Positions 1 through 11,498 of a stretch of 64,000 bases of DNA are shown piece after piece; position 1 is the first letter of the stretch; every line of letters begins with the position of its first letter. A model generated the notes under the pieces. That model was not told the origin of the DNA, did no database searches, and worked only from the letters and a program-made list of their open reading frames with translations. Origin of the DNA: Eudromia elegans (taxonomy: Eukaryota > Chordata > Aves > Tinamiformes > Tinamidae). Both the position numbers and the translations under genes were made by a program. The stretch lies in NCBI GenBank assembly GCA_003342815.1, contig PTEX01000020.1, positions 6,057,088-6,121,087 on the forward strand, in the 5' to 3' direction.

Positions 1-640
1 GAGCTCCCTGAGGAGGTCAAAGTTGGCTCTCTTGAAGTCCAGGGCTGCAATCCTACTTCTTGCCCAGCTCCCTCCACGCAGGATCGTGAATTCCAACNTC
101 TCNTGGTNNNTGCAGCCAAGACTGCCCNCAACCCTCACATTTCCCACTAGACCTTCTCTGTTGGTTAGGATCAGGTCTAGCAGCGCGCCCGCCCTTGTCG
201 GCTCTTCAGCCACCTGCATCAGGAAGTTATCCGCAACGCTCTGCAGGAACCTCCTGGACTGTCNGCTCCCAGCTGTGTGATCNNCCCAGCAGACATCNGG
301 GTGGTTNAANTCNCCCANAAGGACCAGGGCCTGCGATNGCGAGGCTTCTTGCAGCTGCCTGTAGAAGGCCTCATCCACCTCCTCATCCTNGTNGGGAGGC
401 CTGTANTAANCTCCCACGACNGTNTCGCCCCTGTTGCCCTGCCCTTTGATCCTCACCCACAGGCTCTCGACTTGCGCTCCACCCTCCCCTACGCCAAACT
501 CCATACACTCCAGCTGCTCTCCCACATAATGAGCGACTCCGCCGCCTCGCCTTCCTGGCCTGTCCTCCTGAAAAGCCTAAAGCCCTCCATGGCCACGGAC
601 CAGTCATGAGAGCTGTCCCACCACGTCTCAGTAACGAAAG
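1..640 (-). mobile_element. CR1-like LINE fragment, endonuclease domain of ORF2 (partial, runs off left edge)
   Basis: Read on the minus strand, this stretch gives the apurinic-like endonuclease domain of a non-LTR retrotransposon. From about 640 downward it reads TWWDSSHDWSVAMEGFRLF, then after a frame change GGAQVESLWVRIKGQGNRGD, VYYRPPD, a GDFNHPDVCW-type motif (about 285-335), and a SDHEMLEFTI-type motif (about 85-115). These match the catalytic motifs of CR1-family LINE endonucleases. At least one frameshift (near 480-560) breaks the frame, so the copy is dead. More than 20 N calls fall within 1-430. The 5' end of the element is near 640, and the reverse transcriptase half would lie left of the window. 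It is much richer in GC than the DNA that follows. Family-level assignment is firm; subfamily is not determined. Confidence 0.85.
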
Positions 641-999
641 TTCAGCACTGCAACTGGGCGATCCCATTTCAAAGCCTCAGAAATGGTCTCTCCAGAACCC
701 TGTACAGACATCCTGTAGCTCGAGAAAGCATTGCACAAAATCTAAACATCACAGAAATAATATCTACGCTAAAATCTGATATATTGCCTGTTCAGTGTCC
801 GCACAAGACAGCGATAATCTCTAATCATATGCTACCTGAAATTTGGCAGAGGATTCTGTCTTCCTTACAAAATATCAAACTGGATTTACATCTTTCATTT
901 CACCTCATTACATCTAGCTTTCCTTTACCTTATATTTCATACAAACACCAAACGATCCACTTATAAAACTCAGAATAAGGATAATATCCCATGACGACA

Positions 1000-1300
1000 A
1001 GACTTAATTTATTTGAGCCCCACTTTCTGATAATTTTAAAGAACACTCTAGACACAAGAATGTGTATTAAGTAATACTGTTTGCAGATCTAATTCATCTC
1101 AGATTTCCCTGGTGAGAATAACTACTAGACAGGAAGCATATGTCTTGACAGTATTTTCACTTAGGGAAGCATATCTTTAATTTGCTGGTATTAATCCTCA
1201 TTTAGATAAACATGACTGACACCTGAATTATATTACTCTCTTTTGGAAGAAATAGAATTCAAACAAGTCCGGCCAGACTTAAGCTTTTAATATGCTTCTC
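1000..1300. repeat. Copy 1 of a diverged direct repeat
   Basis: It aligns by eye with 2177-2400 in the same orientation. The best-matched part is the first ~95 bp; further along both copies contain CTCTTTTGG and, a little later, ACAAGTCC. Spacing between copy starts is about 1.18 kb. The repeat family is unknown to me. Confidence 0.5.
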
Positions 1301-2176
1301 AAAACAGAGACTGCTTTGAGAGTTCACAACACAGAAAAGCACAGGAAAACTACTCAGTACCACAAAGACAGTAAGATTTGTTGTTAAAAGTAATAATGAG
1401 AAAACGCAATTTAAGGAAAACTTAAGTACTATAAAAGGTAATGTGTTATGACAGAAGCACAGAAATTATGTCTACAATAGTGCACATTTAATAGCTGTAA
1501 TTCAAATATCTAAAGGTAAGGCTGGAATAGAAATGGGATGAAACAGGACTAAAATCTAAATCTTAAAAATGGTTATATCTTATGGTGTTTCACCAGAATT
1601 ATCTGTAGGATAATAGAGGATTATACAGTTTCACAAGTATAACTCTCATCAAGATTTACTCTGTGAATTTAGCCACAATAGATCTCATGGTAGGAACTAA
1701 ACAAATGTCCCTATTTCAAATTCATGATTATCTGTATCGCTTCAGAGTTGAAAAATGAATAAGATTCAAAATTGTTAAAGGAAGAAATGTATGCTGATTA
1801 ATAAAAGAAACACATTTCAACATTTCAAACTTTCAAATCCTTCATCAATGAGATGATGCATTATTATCCTTCAGAGCAGCACACACAGGAATAATATTCC
1901 ACATGAGTAGAAAGGTAATTAAATGGGTGTCACTATCAAGGGAAAAAGATGCTGTTTTTCTGCAAATATGTTTCCAATCTCTCCCTAAAGAGGAGAGATA
2001 CAAAGAGAAATTTGTTTGCAATAAATTGAAGCATCTAAAAATAATTATGGTATGAATCTTCCAGCACAGATAGGCCCACAGGATTTGTTAGATCTAAGGA
2101 TGCGCATAGAAAAAAAATCTTTCAGTCTATTAACCTCTTGCAGGGTAAAGAACACTATCCTCCTGAGAGGCAATCA

Positions 2177-2400
2177 GGACTTAATTTATTTAGGCACCAC
2201 TTCCCAGTCAACCTAAAGAACATTTCCACTCCAGACACCAGCCTTTATTAAGTAATGGAGTTTCCAAATCTTATTTGTGTTTAAAAATAAAAGAAAAAAG
2301 TGCCATAAAAATGGTGTTAAAGCCCTTACCCGATTTTCCCCTTCCCACTTTCTTCCTCTTTTGGTAATCAGACAAGTCCTAACAGCTTCAAAGAAACACA
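2177..2400. repeat. Copy 2 of a diverged direct repeat
   Basis: Same orientation as the copy at 1000-1300. The first ~95 bp are clearly similar with scattered substitutions; the match weakens afterwards but resumes around CCTCTTTTGG and ACAAGTCC. Without an alignment the outer limits are approximate. Confidence 0.5.
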
Positions 2401-2458
2401 TCAGATTCCAAATGCTTTTTAAAATCCATCTGAAAAATAATTTGCCAAATATTAAGCA

Positions 2459-2545
2459 GAGTCATAGAACAGCTGAGGTTGGAAGGGACCTCTAGAGATC
2501 ATCTACGCTCACCTGCCATCCCCGCCCCCATAGCTGGCTCAATCA
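2459..2545 (-). mobile_element. CR1 LINE 3'-end fragment
   Basis: The text GAGGTTGGAAGGGACCTCTAG followed by AGATCATCT is the reverse complement of the conserved CR1 3' tail, preceded by a decayed TCATAGAAC. Only the last ~90 bp of the element are recognisable; the inner boundary is approximate. Confidence 0.8.
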
Positions 2546-5500
2546 CCCCTTTACCAGTAAAGACAAAGAAGCAGAAGTATTAATTAATTTGTTGAGCATG
2601 GTTAAAATTAATATATTCACTGCAGAGGACTGGATTCTGCTCAGCTCTTGTTGCCTGCTGTGCACACCAGTCCATTGCCAGAAACTTTTGGAATCCTTCT
2701 ATAGTGTTTGAGAAAAATCAAGAAAATAAACCAATATGATAAACCGTGATTAACAAATCACAACATCAAGTCTAGGTAGACTATGATAATAAAAAATAAA
2801 TCATAAAAAATAAGATGCAGCATTAAATTATTAAGAAACAAGGCTGCTTTAGTCTGAGTGCTACACTGACTGTCATCACCTTTTAATAGTAAAGTTGCCC
2901 AAGTAAGGTATTGAAGTTTAAAGAATATAGCTAGAGCATTTTGAATCCAATTTTATGTGACTCTAAAGAAAATACTATTTTGTTTTACTTCTTACTGTAG
3001 GTAAAACACACATAAAACAGGTGGCACTGTAATAAGATGTGAAAGTGAAAAGTGAATCTAATAAAGTTCATTAAAATTTAAATTAGCCGAGTGCTTTTGC
3101 TGTGAATTAAGAGACCTCCTTTCAGATTTTAAGATTTACAGTAGAAAACCTGTAAGCACTGAAAAGAGGCAGAAACATATGCAGCTATGCAGTACATTAA
3201 AAATACTAAGAAAACTAGGGTATGCTCAGGCCATTAAGGTCATATTTTCCTTTCTCAGAGCTGATTATTTTTAAGGACTCTTATCTTGTTATTAAATTTG
3301 AAAAGTAATAGTGGCAATAAGCTATTGGAATGTGAATATTCAACACACCTCAAGCTTTTTAATTTTTTTTTATTTTATTTCTTTTTGGAAACCCTCAAGA
3401 GTGAAGCATGCATCACATTTCTGGTGATTCCGAGGTTCAGGCCCCGGCCGCTCAACACAACGTGCTGTTGCTAGGGTACATCACGCTTTGTGGTTACTCA
3501 ATATTCACAGTGGAGGGAGATCAGTCGGTGGGCAGAATAGAACCCCCGAGGGTGGCGTATTTACTCTAATATCACCAAAAAGAAAGCCACCAAAGGAGAT
3601 AACGCAAGATTTCCATGCGCTGTGTTCAAGATGAAATGATCTATAGAAAACAGTTCATCAGACAAAAGGATAAATTCAGTCACCACACACAGTCTATCTC
3701 ATGGATTGGCTCTGGAATAACCACCTCCCTGCTCTCTACAGAAGTCTCCATGGACTGGAGGAGGGAAGATGAGCAATTCTGCAATCCAGACAACACTGAG
3801 GCATCCCACTGGTGCTAGCAGAAGTGGCACATTTAATGAAAAGTGGTCTCAAGGGTAGAGAGAGACACGGTCAGAAAACTAACCAGAGAGGGACGCACCA
3901 GTAAGACCAAGAAGAAAGGACCCAGCCTACTGGTCAACATCTCAGGAAAGCCAAGAATGTCAAAATACAATCAGCTCTGTAGTTAAAGTCTCATTTTATC
4001 CCTCCGAGTCTGACTTTCCTTCCATATATACAAGTGTTTTTGTGGTTTGTGACTAAAATGCCTATTGAACTCTCTTCTTTATCCCTGCATGCTGTTGGAA
4101 CTCAGATTTAATCTATCAAAATCTAACTAATCCTGAGCCTCATTTCTCCTCCAAGAGCTCTTTGCTCTCCCAATCAGGAGAGGCATGCAGCAGAACCCCA
4201 AACCCCTTATCTACACTAAATGCAAAAGAGGGGAAGAGAAGAGAAACCAGACCTGCTCTGAGAAAGCTACACGGCCTCCCCAGAGCATTCAGTTCTGTCT
4301 GCTCTTTTCTCCTATGCTCCAGATGGCCTGAGAGAGGAGGGATGAGTTCTGCATGTCTGATAGACTCCATTGGAGGTTTTGCTGCTGAAAGTGATCAAGT
4401 AAGATAGCAAAAGGTAAAGTCACCTTTTTCCTTTTTTTTCTTCTTTTTTTAAACTAAGCAGACACCAAACACAAAGTGGTTACTGGAAAGGTCCCAGCTC
4501 CAGTCAAAATCCCAAATACTTCAGAAAATTCAAAGCCTCGACGACAAGCTTGTCACTTAAATCAGATATCCAGGAAACAAGGGTCAAATTTAAGCCTTGG
4601 CAGGAGCAGAGGTCAGTCTCCTAGGAGGAACCAAAAGCATAGCCGGAAGCAACACTCGGTGAAGGACCTGGCACACAGATTTGCTTTCACCTTTTTAGCA
4701 GTACCAGTCAGTGAAAGGATGAGACAGAATAGTTTGTACACCAGAGCCCTGGTGCCTCCGGCAGAAACAAGTGAGAAAAGGGACACCGCATCCTGATAAA
4801 AATCATTCCAGAGACAGAAAATAAAAATGAAATAAATAAAAGTACTTAGTGCAAGGCTAAGATAGTTGCTGGGAAGTTCTATAAAGGTGATGTTCTGAGC
4901 GTTGATGTAAACAGCTTCTTCCTCTGTCTGCTGGAACATAGGTATTAGTTATGCTTACAAAATATATTATGCTTACAACAATATTTATTATGCTTACAAC
5001 AGTTGTTGAAGATAAGACTTTCCAGTGATAATCTACTGGCATGTAAGGTGAGTTACTAAACAAAAGGAAGGTGTAAAGGGTCATTATATGGAGAACTTCT
5101 CTCTCATTGATAAGAAGAAGATACTGTAGGTACTAAAGGCCAAAACTGCACCCAAACACTGTGGGGAAGGTGGGAAAACAGACAAGAACAAAAGGGTTAT
5201 ATTTTTGTACAAAAATCAAGCTTTCTAATCCTTGTGTAGAAAACAGCTTTCCATTAGTGATAGCAACAATGACATCCAATAAATCAAAGAGAACAAGTGA
5301 TGCTGAATTTGCAGAATTTAAACAAGAACACAGCACAAATGCACCAGAAAATAATCAACCTTCCCTGCGAAATTTTTACCATTAATGACTCAATGCACAG
5401 AAGACAGATTTGAAACTTTCCTAAGACATCTTTGATTAAATATCTGTACCCTGTAGCTTTTCAGTTGTGGAGATCTTTAAGATTGCAATTTCTCAAATAC

Positions 5501-7277
5501 TAGCCTATAGCGTTTTAATTAAACACCAGCAATGCGATAGTAGTAATCTTACTTTTCTGGAATTAGCACACATAAATATGCTGTTTAACTTGCTTATTCC
5601 AGGCAGGCAATCCAGCTGGGCGGCTGAGATGTGACATAAACATTTGTTTGGGATAAACCTCAGATTGGTAGATTTACATTATAGTCACAGTGCTGCACTG
5701 CCACAGTGTGATATTTTGCTAAAGAAAACTGTGCTCTGCCCCTCTCAGAAACACGTGCTACATTTCACTTCTAACCTTACTGGGGTTTGTTCTTGTACTT
5801 CAGAAATAAAGCACATGGAATTACACAGGAATATTCAGATTTAATTCTAGAAAATTTATAATGGAAATCTCCTTCCATATTTTGATTTTAGTCCATAGGC
5901 ATCAGAGAAGATATGAAATATGCACTGCAACTACACTAACCTAGGATATAATTCATAAGCAAATATTACATAAATGACTTCTCAACACTATTCAGGATTA
6001 AATATGAAATGTCCCCCTCCCTAGTAAAACAAAGTAAGTTTAAGAATTACGGTGCTTACTACGCTCTGCACCTATTCTTTGACAGACTTAAACACTAACC
6101 ACACATACATAATATTACTGAGATTAAAACATTGTCGCTAACTGATGCATCATTCAAATAGTTTTTCATGAATAAAACACAACTTAGAAAAGGAAAATGA
6201 CACTTGGAGGCCAGTAAATCCCTTTACTAAACCCACAATAAGAAAGACCCCACTTGCTAACTGAATTGCCCCTTTTATACCAATATTTTAAGAAGTCCCT
6301 CTGGAAAATAAGAGGTTATGAGATTAGGAGTGAAACTGCAATGTATAATAAAAAATGAAAACAGCAACATAATTTTGCATTATGCTGTGAACATTTCTAT
6401 TTTTTAAACTGTTCTGCTAACAGGTGCAAAGAGAAAGTGGGGGGGATAAGTGTCTAGGTTTCATGAACAGACCATTCAGGGGAAAACAAACAAAACCTTT
6501 AAAAGTGCCTAGGAAACAGCATAAACACTTTAAAAGCATACACAGAACTATTTAGTCACACAATTCAAGTTATCATCCTATCTGAAGGACCTGCGATGCA
6601 GCATCTCTCGCAGGCAAATTATTTTAAAGGTGCTAAATTAGAGTAGTATAAAATAATCTCTATCTCCAATACAGAAAATTTCTAAAGAGCTGCTCCAAAT
6701 GGGGCTGCACAGAGTTACATTCGGTCAATGTGAAAGGGATTGCACATTACAGCTAATGAAAATGAGCAGAAAACTAACTGAGGACATTTGTTTCTACTCT
6801 GGAATACACAAAATAGATTATTAAGTATCTCATTTCACTTTTGAAACTGCGATTTTGCTAGTGCTGTGATGTCTTTCCAAAACCTAAATGGAATGCAAAA
6901 TTTAATGGAGCTCTTCTGATTGAGTTAAATCACATACATGATGGCTCTACAGCCATATTTAGTCCCTTTCTTAGCAGGAAGGGAAATGCAACAAATTCCA
7001 CTTAAATTACAAATTATAGACAATAGTTTCCAATGTTACAAATTGCCCTTTAAAACTAATATTTCTTGCTATCAAAAAAGTGAGACAAGAGAAACAATTG
7101 TCCAGCTTAACTACAGCAAACAAGAAGGAGAGATAAAACAGCACAACAAATCAATTAAGTTTTTACACCAAGTCAGTGTGTTGTAGGTAGTGTTACTGTC
7201 AAGGAGAAAAGTAATTTGGGCTAGAGCAACTAGGGTAGCAGTTAACAGTCACCACCCGCTGATGCCAGATAAGTCTC
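2546..7277. other. Gene-free AT-rich DNA
   Basis: I see no exon series, RNA gene or intact element. It holds poly-T runs near 3360-3385 and 4430-4450, a small CpG-richer patch at about 3425-3560, and a three-copy short tandem repeat at 4949-4999. Open frames here (up to about 108 codons) have no recognisable domains and are consistent with chance. Confidence 0.5.
4949..4999. repeat. Three-copy short tandem repeat (TTATGCTTACAA core)
   Basis: The 12-mer TTATGCTTACAA occurs at 4949, 4967 and 4988, spaced 18 and 21 bp apart with related AATATTTA-type spacers. Confidence 0.8.
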
Positions 7278-7412
7278 ATAGAATCATAGAATAAAATCAT
7301 AGAGTCATTATGGTTGGAAAAGACCTTCAAGATCATCAAGTCCAACTGTAAACACATCAACACCCTGCCTGCTAAACCATGTCCCTAAGCATCTCATCTA
7401 ATGTGGAGCCTA
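7278..7412 (-). mobile_element. CR1 LINE 3'-end fragment
   Basis: It begins with CATAGAATCATAGAAT octamer-like repeats, then GGTTGGAAAAGACCTTCAAGATCATC. This is the reverse complement of a CR1 3' end of an older subfamily. The match fades after CTAAACCATGTCCCTAAG near 7400. Confidence 0.85.
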
Positions 7413-10158
7413 GTCATCAAAAAAGCAGAAAGAAGCAGGATTTTTTTTTTCTCATGACTATATTGAAATTGACTATATTACTGACCAGAAATTTTCTGAA
7501 AAAGCACTTAAATCAACTCATGTGTACATCAGAACAGATTCAAGTGGATTTTTTTTGTTTTTTTTTTTTTTTTCTTCTTCTTCTGTGGAATATGTTACTA
7601 AAACGCACTTTGACAGAAACACAATACACCAATTGCCGTGGAAAATCCTTGCCAAAACAGTTTAGCATTAATTTTGAAAGGTCTGGCAATAAAAAGAAAC
7701 GATGAATCCCTATCAATTTACACGGGTTGAATTACACTGTAGAATTGCTTGGCTATCAGAGCATGGCTGTACGACGACATAAATTTAGACATAGCAAAAG
7801 ATAACAGCTACAATGTATTACTCTTTGCATCACACTATCAGTTACATTTCAGTGTTGAAAAATTAAACAATAACACTAATCAAGCAAGTGACTGCTAATC
7901 TATCTCTTCATCTGAGTTTTAGAGCTCAGCCCCTCAATTTGGCTGTTATCCACCAAGGACATATTACTACCCTAATTGTGATCATGAACTCTCCATGCAC
8001 ACCAAGAGTCTGCTGTTTAACTTACTTTTAATTAGCTTACAGAGAACACAGAACACTTTATGCAGCAAAATCCCTCACTTTCCTCACTTTTTCCCCCCCT
8101 TTTAAGTTTAGAGTCATTTAACAGCATTATATCAAGCTAATAGTTCAGCCTGGCATAACAGCATAATAGTGCAGCATTATTGGGCTGCATTGATGCTCAT
8201 ACAACTGACCTTGATCAGAGAACTCAGGACACAATCCGAATACTATTTAGCAGACAAGGCAACTCGTCTTCTGGATGACAATTCCCAGCTGTAATCCCTG
8301 GACCCCTAGACTGAAAATTAGGACAGCTGGTTCACAGCACAATCTCTCCAGAATAAAAATTAAAATATTCAGCTTCTGAGAACTAATACTAGAAGACAGA
8401 TAAGCACCAAAATATAATAAATGAAGCAGGCAGGATTGCTTGCAGCTAATGTTACTATAAATTGCTAAGCAAAGCACACTTTTTCAGTTCATCTAACACA
8501 TTGCCAAACTTTCCACAGCCTATATTCCCACTGCATCTCTGCTTCAGCATCTCACAGCTTCTCTTTATCCCACTCTTGTATGCAAGTCTAATGTAATATC
8601 ATGTATTTTTCCTGTTCATTCCTTACAAACTTGGCTTCTTACATGCACAAGACCGGGAGGTTCAGCTCCTGCCAGGGACACACTGAAGTAGCCTTCTCTC
8701 TGTGTGACACTTGCACCCACTTGCACTTTGCCACCCACAACGGAGGGGCTGCCAGCCCATGGTCACAGCAGTGAAATGCCTTCCTGGGAGATCTGACTGC
8801 TTTGATCTCAACCTCCACCACCCTGGGACTCAATGGCTTAAGGAAGGCTGAACTTCTCACAACTACTCACTAAACATTTCTCATGTCCATGTGCTGAGAC
8901 TTCTTACTTACAGAAATGTTCATCATGCAAGAAGTACGTGTGAAGACACCAGAAAGCCTGTTTTCATAACCAAAAATGATACAATGCCAATTCCATTTAA
9001 ATGAATGCCCAAAATTAGAGAACATGTGACAGTTTCAGCTTTAAATGTCTGTACCTTTCTTCCTCTTCTGTAAAAGAAGGACAATAATACTCTCTTTTAA
9101 CATATTTGCATCTCTGATACTTCTGGAACTCTCGAGCTTCAATAAGGTGCTTTTTTCTTTTAAGAAACTTTCTGCTCATGGGAAAATTTAAATAATATTC
9201 ATTAAACAAGGCATAAAAGTAGGTATAGAGGCAATTCTTTTTTTTACCTCAGTTTACTGTAACTTATAGCATAAAAATACACTCCTTTTCCATTTGCTAA
9301 CCACCAGAAGGTATATATTTGAAGGTATATACTACCTAAGCACTGAAATAATCTTTATTTTGATATTTCTATATTTCTGGGTGTTCCAGCTTACACTGTC
9401 CCCACTGTCCCAAAGACAAGTGGGCTTTATAGCACAAGAAAAATATACTAGAGAGTGCAGAAATGCAAATATTTTTGGAATATTAAAGACTACCTTAGTT
9501 CCAAGTTCAGATTGAACTCTCACAGTAATTCACTTATATGCTGCAGCTCATCCATTGCCAATTAGGATTTGTACTTGTGCCAATAATGATTTAAAGATCA
9601 GCAGCGCATTCATCATGTTTGCTCGAGTTACTCCTCTCTAAATCCTGTGCCCGCTCTAGTTACTTGCCACAGGGCAGCGTTGGAAGGACTGATTAAAGGC
9701 CACGGTTTCTGTTGCCCGTGACAACCATGATAAAAGTGCTTTTGACTAAAAAGGAGGAAGGATCGAGTCCAATGCCATGAAAAATACTGTCATCGATGAA
9801 ACACAGTGAAGTTTTTAAAAGTTTAGATTATTTTCTAACAAGATTGACGCACTTGGTCTAATAAAACTGGGACTGTGAAACCATGGCCTGCTAGAAACAA
9901 GTCCTGTGAGCTAAGGCAAAAACTCTCAAAGTACCTGCTTAAACAGAGAAATATTAAATATTTCAGTGGAAAAATATATATACTCAATTCTTTTAATCCT
10001 TCCTAAAGAGGTGTTATCACCTTGTTCAGATTAAACATGAAAACTCTTCAAAGGACATTGGAAGGAAAGGAGGAATTAATGGGAAAAAAAAGAAAGCAGA
10101 AGAGAATGCTGCAGGAATAAATTCCAGTGATCAAACCCATAAATTAGTTTTAAGCTGT

Positions 10159-10809
10159 TTGCATCCTGCAGCAGATTCAGGGACTGTAGATTGTAGCTAT
10201 TCTTTCTTATATGAAAAACTAAAAATGTTGAAGTCTAACTCTCACTCCACTAAGTTTGCTTTGTTTTATTTTACTTTAGTCATTCGTGGCTTAAGCAGCT
10301 GCGTAGCAGATCTCAAGGAAAATAAACTTCTCCTGCACCTCGGCAAACATCTCAAAATGCAGGGGCAGGAACACTTAATGAAAAAGGGGAAACCAAAGAA
10401 TTACATCTGGTTTTCCTGGCCAGCATCCAGGACAAATGAACCCCTAGAAGATTTGAAGCGTTCCCAAAACCTCTTCCAGAAAACCACTCTAACACGTATA
10501 CAAATAAATGACCAAAAGTCCCAAAATACTTGTTTTTTTCTCCTTTTCACCACAGAGGTACTGGAAGAGAATACAATACATCCACTCAAGAATGTGCTCA
10601 TCTCAGGGATGTTTTTATCTTATTACTCCAGCAGACGTTTTTCTGACCTAGACCCTGAGCTCCCATTGCTTACTCAGCAAAACACTTTGTGCCTTCACTA
10701 CAGTTTCTGCCTGCATAAGGAAGTCAGCAGAAATAACACACTAATACAGTACATGGCAATGAAAGCTTTGGAAAATAGTTCAAAATCATCCACTAAAATA
10801 AATAAATAA
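10159..10809 (+). other. 216-codon open frame of unknown status (first ATG at 10225)
   Basis: This is the longest open frame outside LINEs and the GC-rich promoter. The frame opens at a TTG; the first ATG is codon 23 (position 10225), leaving 194 residues to the stop. The translation is lysine- and serine-rich, with no signal peptide, membrane segment or domain I recognise. It contains a run resembling a 3' splice site (pyrimidine tract then CACAG near 10540-10556), so it could also be partly intronic. It ends in an ATAA-type repeat. Chance openness in AT-rich DNA is possible but this length is uncommon. I do not call it a gene. Confidence 0.2.
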
Positions 10810-10818
10810 ATAAATATT
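10796..10818. repeat. (AAAT)n microsatellite
   Basis: About five and a half units of the tetranucleotide AATA/AAAT, in tandem. Confidence 0.9.
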
Positions 10819-11458
10819 TAAGTTCATGACATTTTGGACACTAGCCTATGGTCTAGGTAGGAGGCAGCACAGCAGCTAAAGTGCACCCATTTGGACGTGT
10901 AGTTTATCTTTATAAAATAATGTTATATTCTGTGATTAGTTGTAAAAGTTTTTTTTTTTAAAAAAACCTAAATATTTAATGAATACGATAGTCACTCTTT
11001 ATCACCTCTGTTTCGTCAGACTGACACTACAGAGAGGAAATTCTTTAACTGCTCAGTTTCATGAACAAACAGAAAGGAAACCTAAGCCTTCTCCAACCTT
11101 TCCCTTTTAGAAGTCACTTTAAAATTTTCGTGTTTGACTTGGAGGGAAGCAGCTCAACTCCCAACTTATTTTGCTTTCTTGAAACCACATGACGTTCTTG
11201 TCTTTTTCCACAGGAGGAAGGAAAAAAAAAATAAAGAGTCCTTCTGGTAAGATGAAACCACTGGTAGGAGGTATAGGGTGCAACAGGCACATGTTTTGGA
11301 ATTCAAAAATAGAATAAAAAATTAATCCTTCCTCACATTCTTGTGGATGTAATTTGGTTCAGGTTTTTGCATTCAGAAAATAGTGGAGTAGTAGTTAAAA
11401 AAAGACTATATTTGAGGAGTGTATGTTTCAGTCATGAAACAAAGACATGCAGTTTATT

Positions 11459-11498
11459 TTATATACATGTATATATACACACACAGTATATATTATAT
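11459..11498. repeat. AT/CA-rich simple repeat
   Basis: Alternating purine-pyrimidine run made of TATACATGTATATATACACACACAG-like steps followed by TATATATTATAT. Imperfect dinucleotide repeat. Confidence 0.8.

Larger units (their letters stand above)
641..2458. other. AT-rich intergenic DNA with one copy of a diverged local duplication
   Basis: No gene is supportable: open frames are short and without domain signatures. The segment at about 1000-1300 resembles 2177-2400. Both start with GACTTAATTTATTT and then share CTAAAGAACA/TTAAAGAACA, TCTAGACAC/TCCAGACAC and TATTAAGTAAT. This suggests two copies of an old unclassified repeat or a local duplication. Confidence 0.5.
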
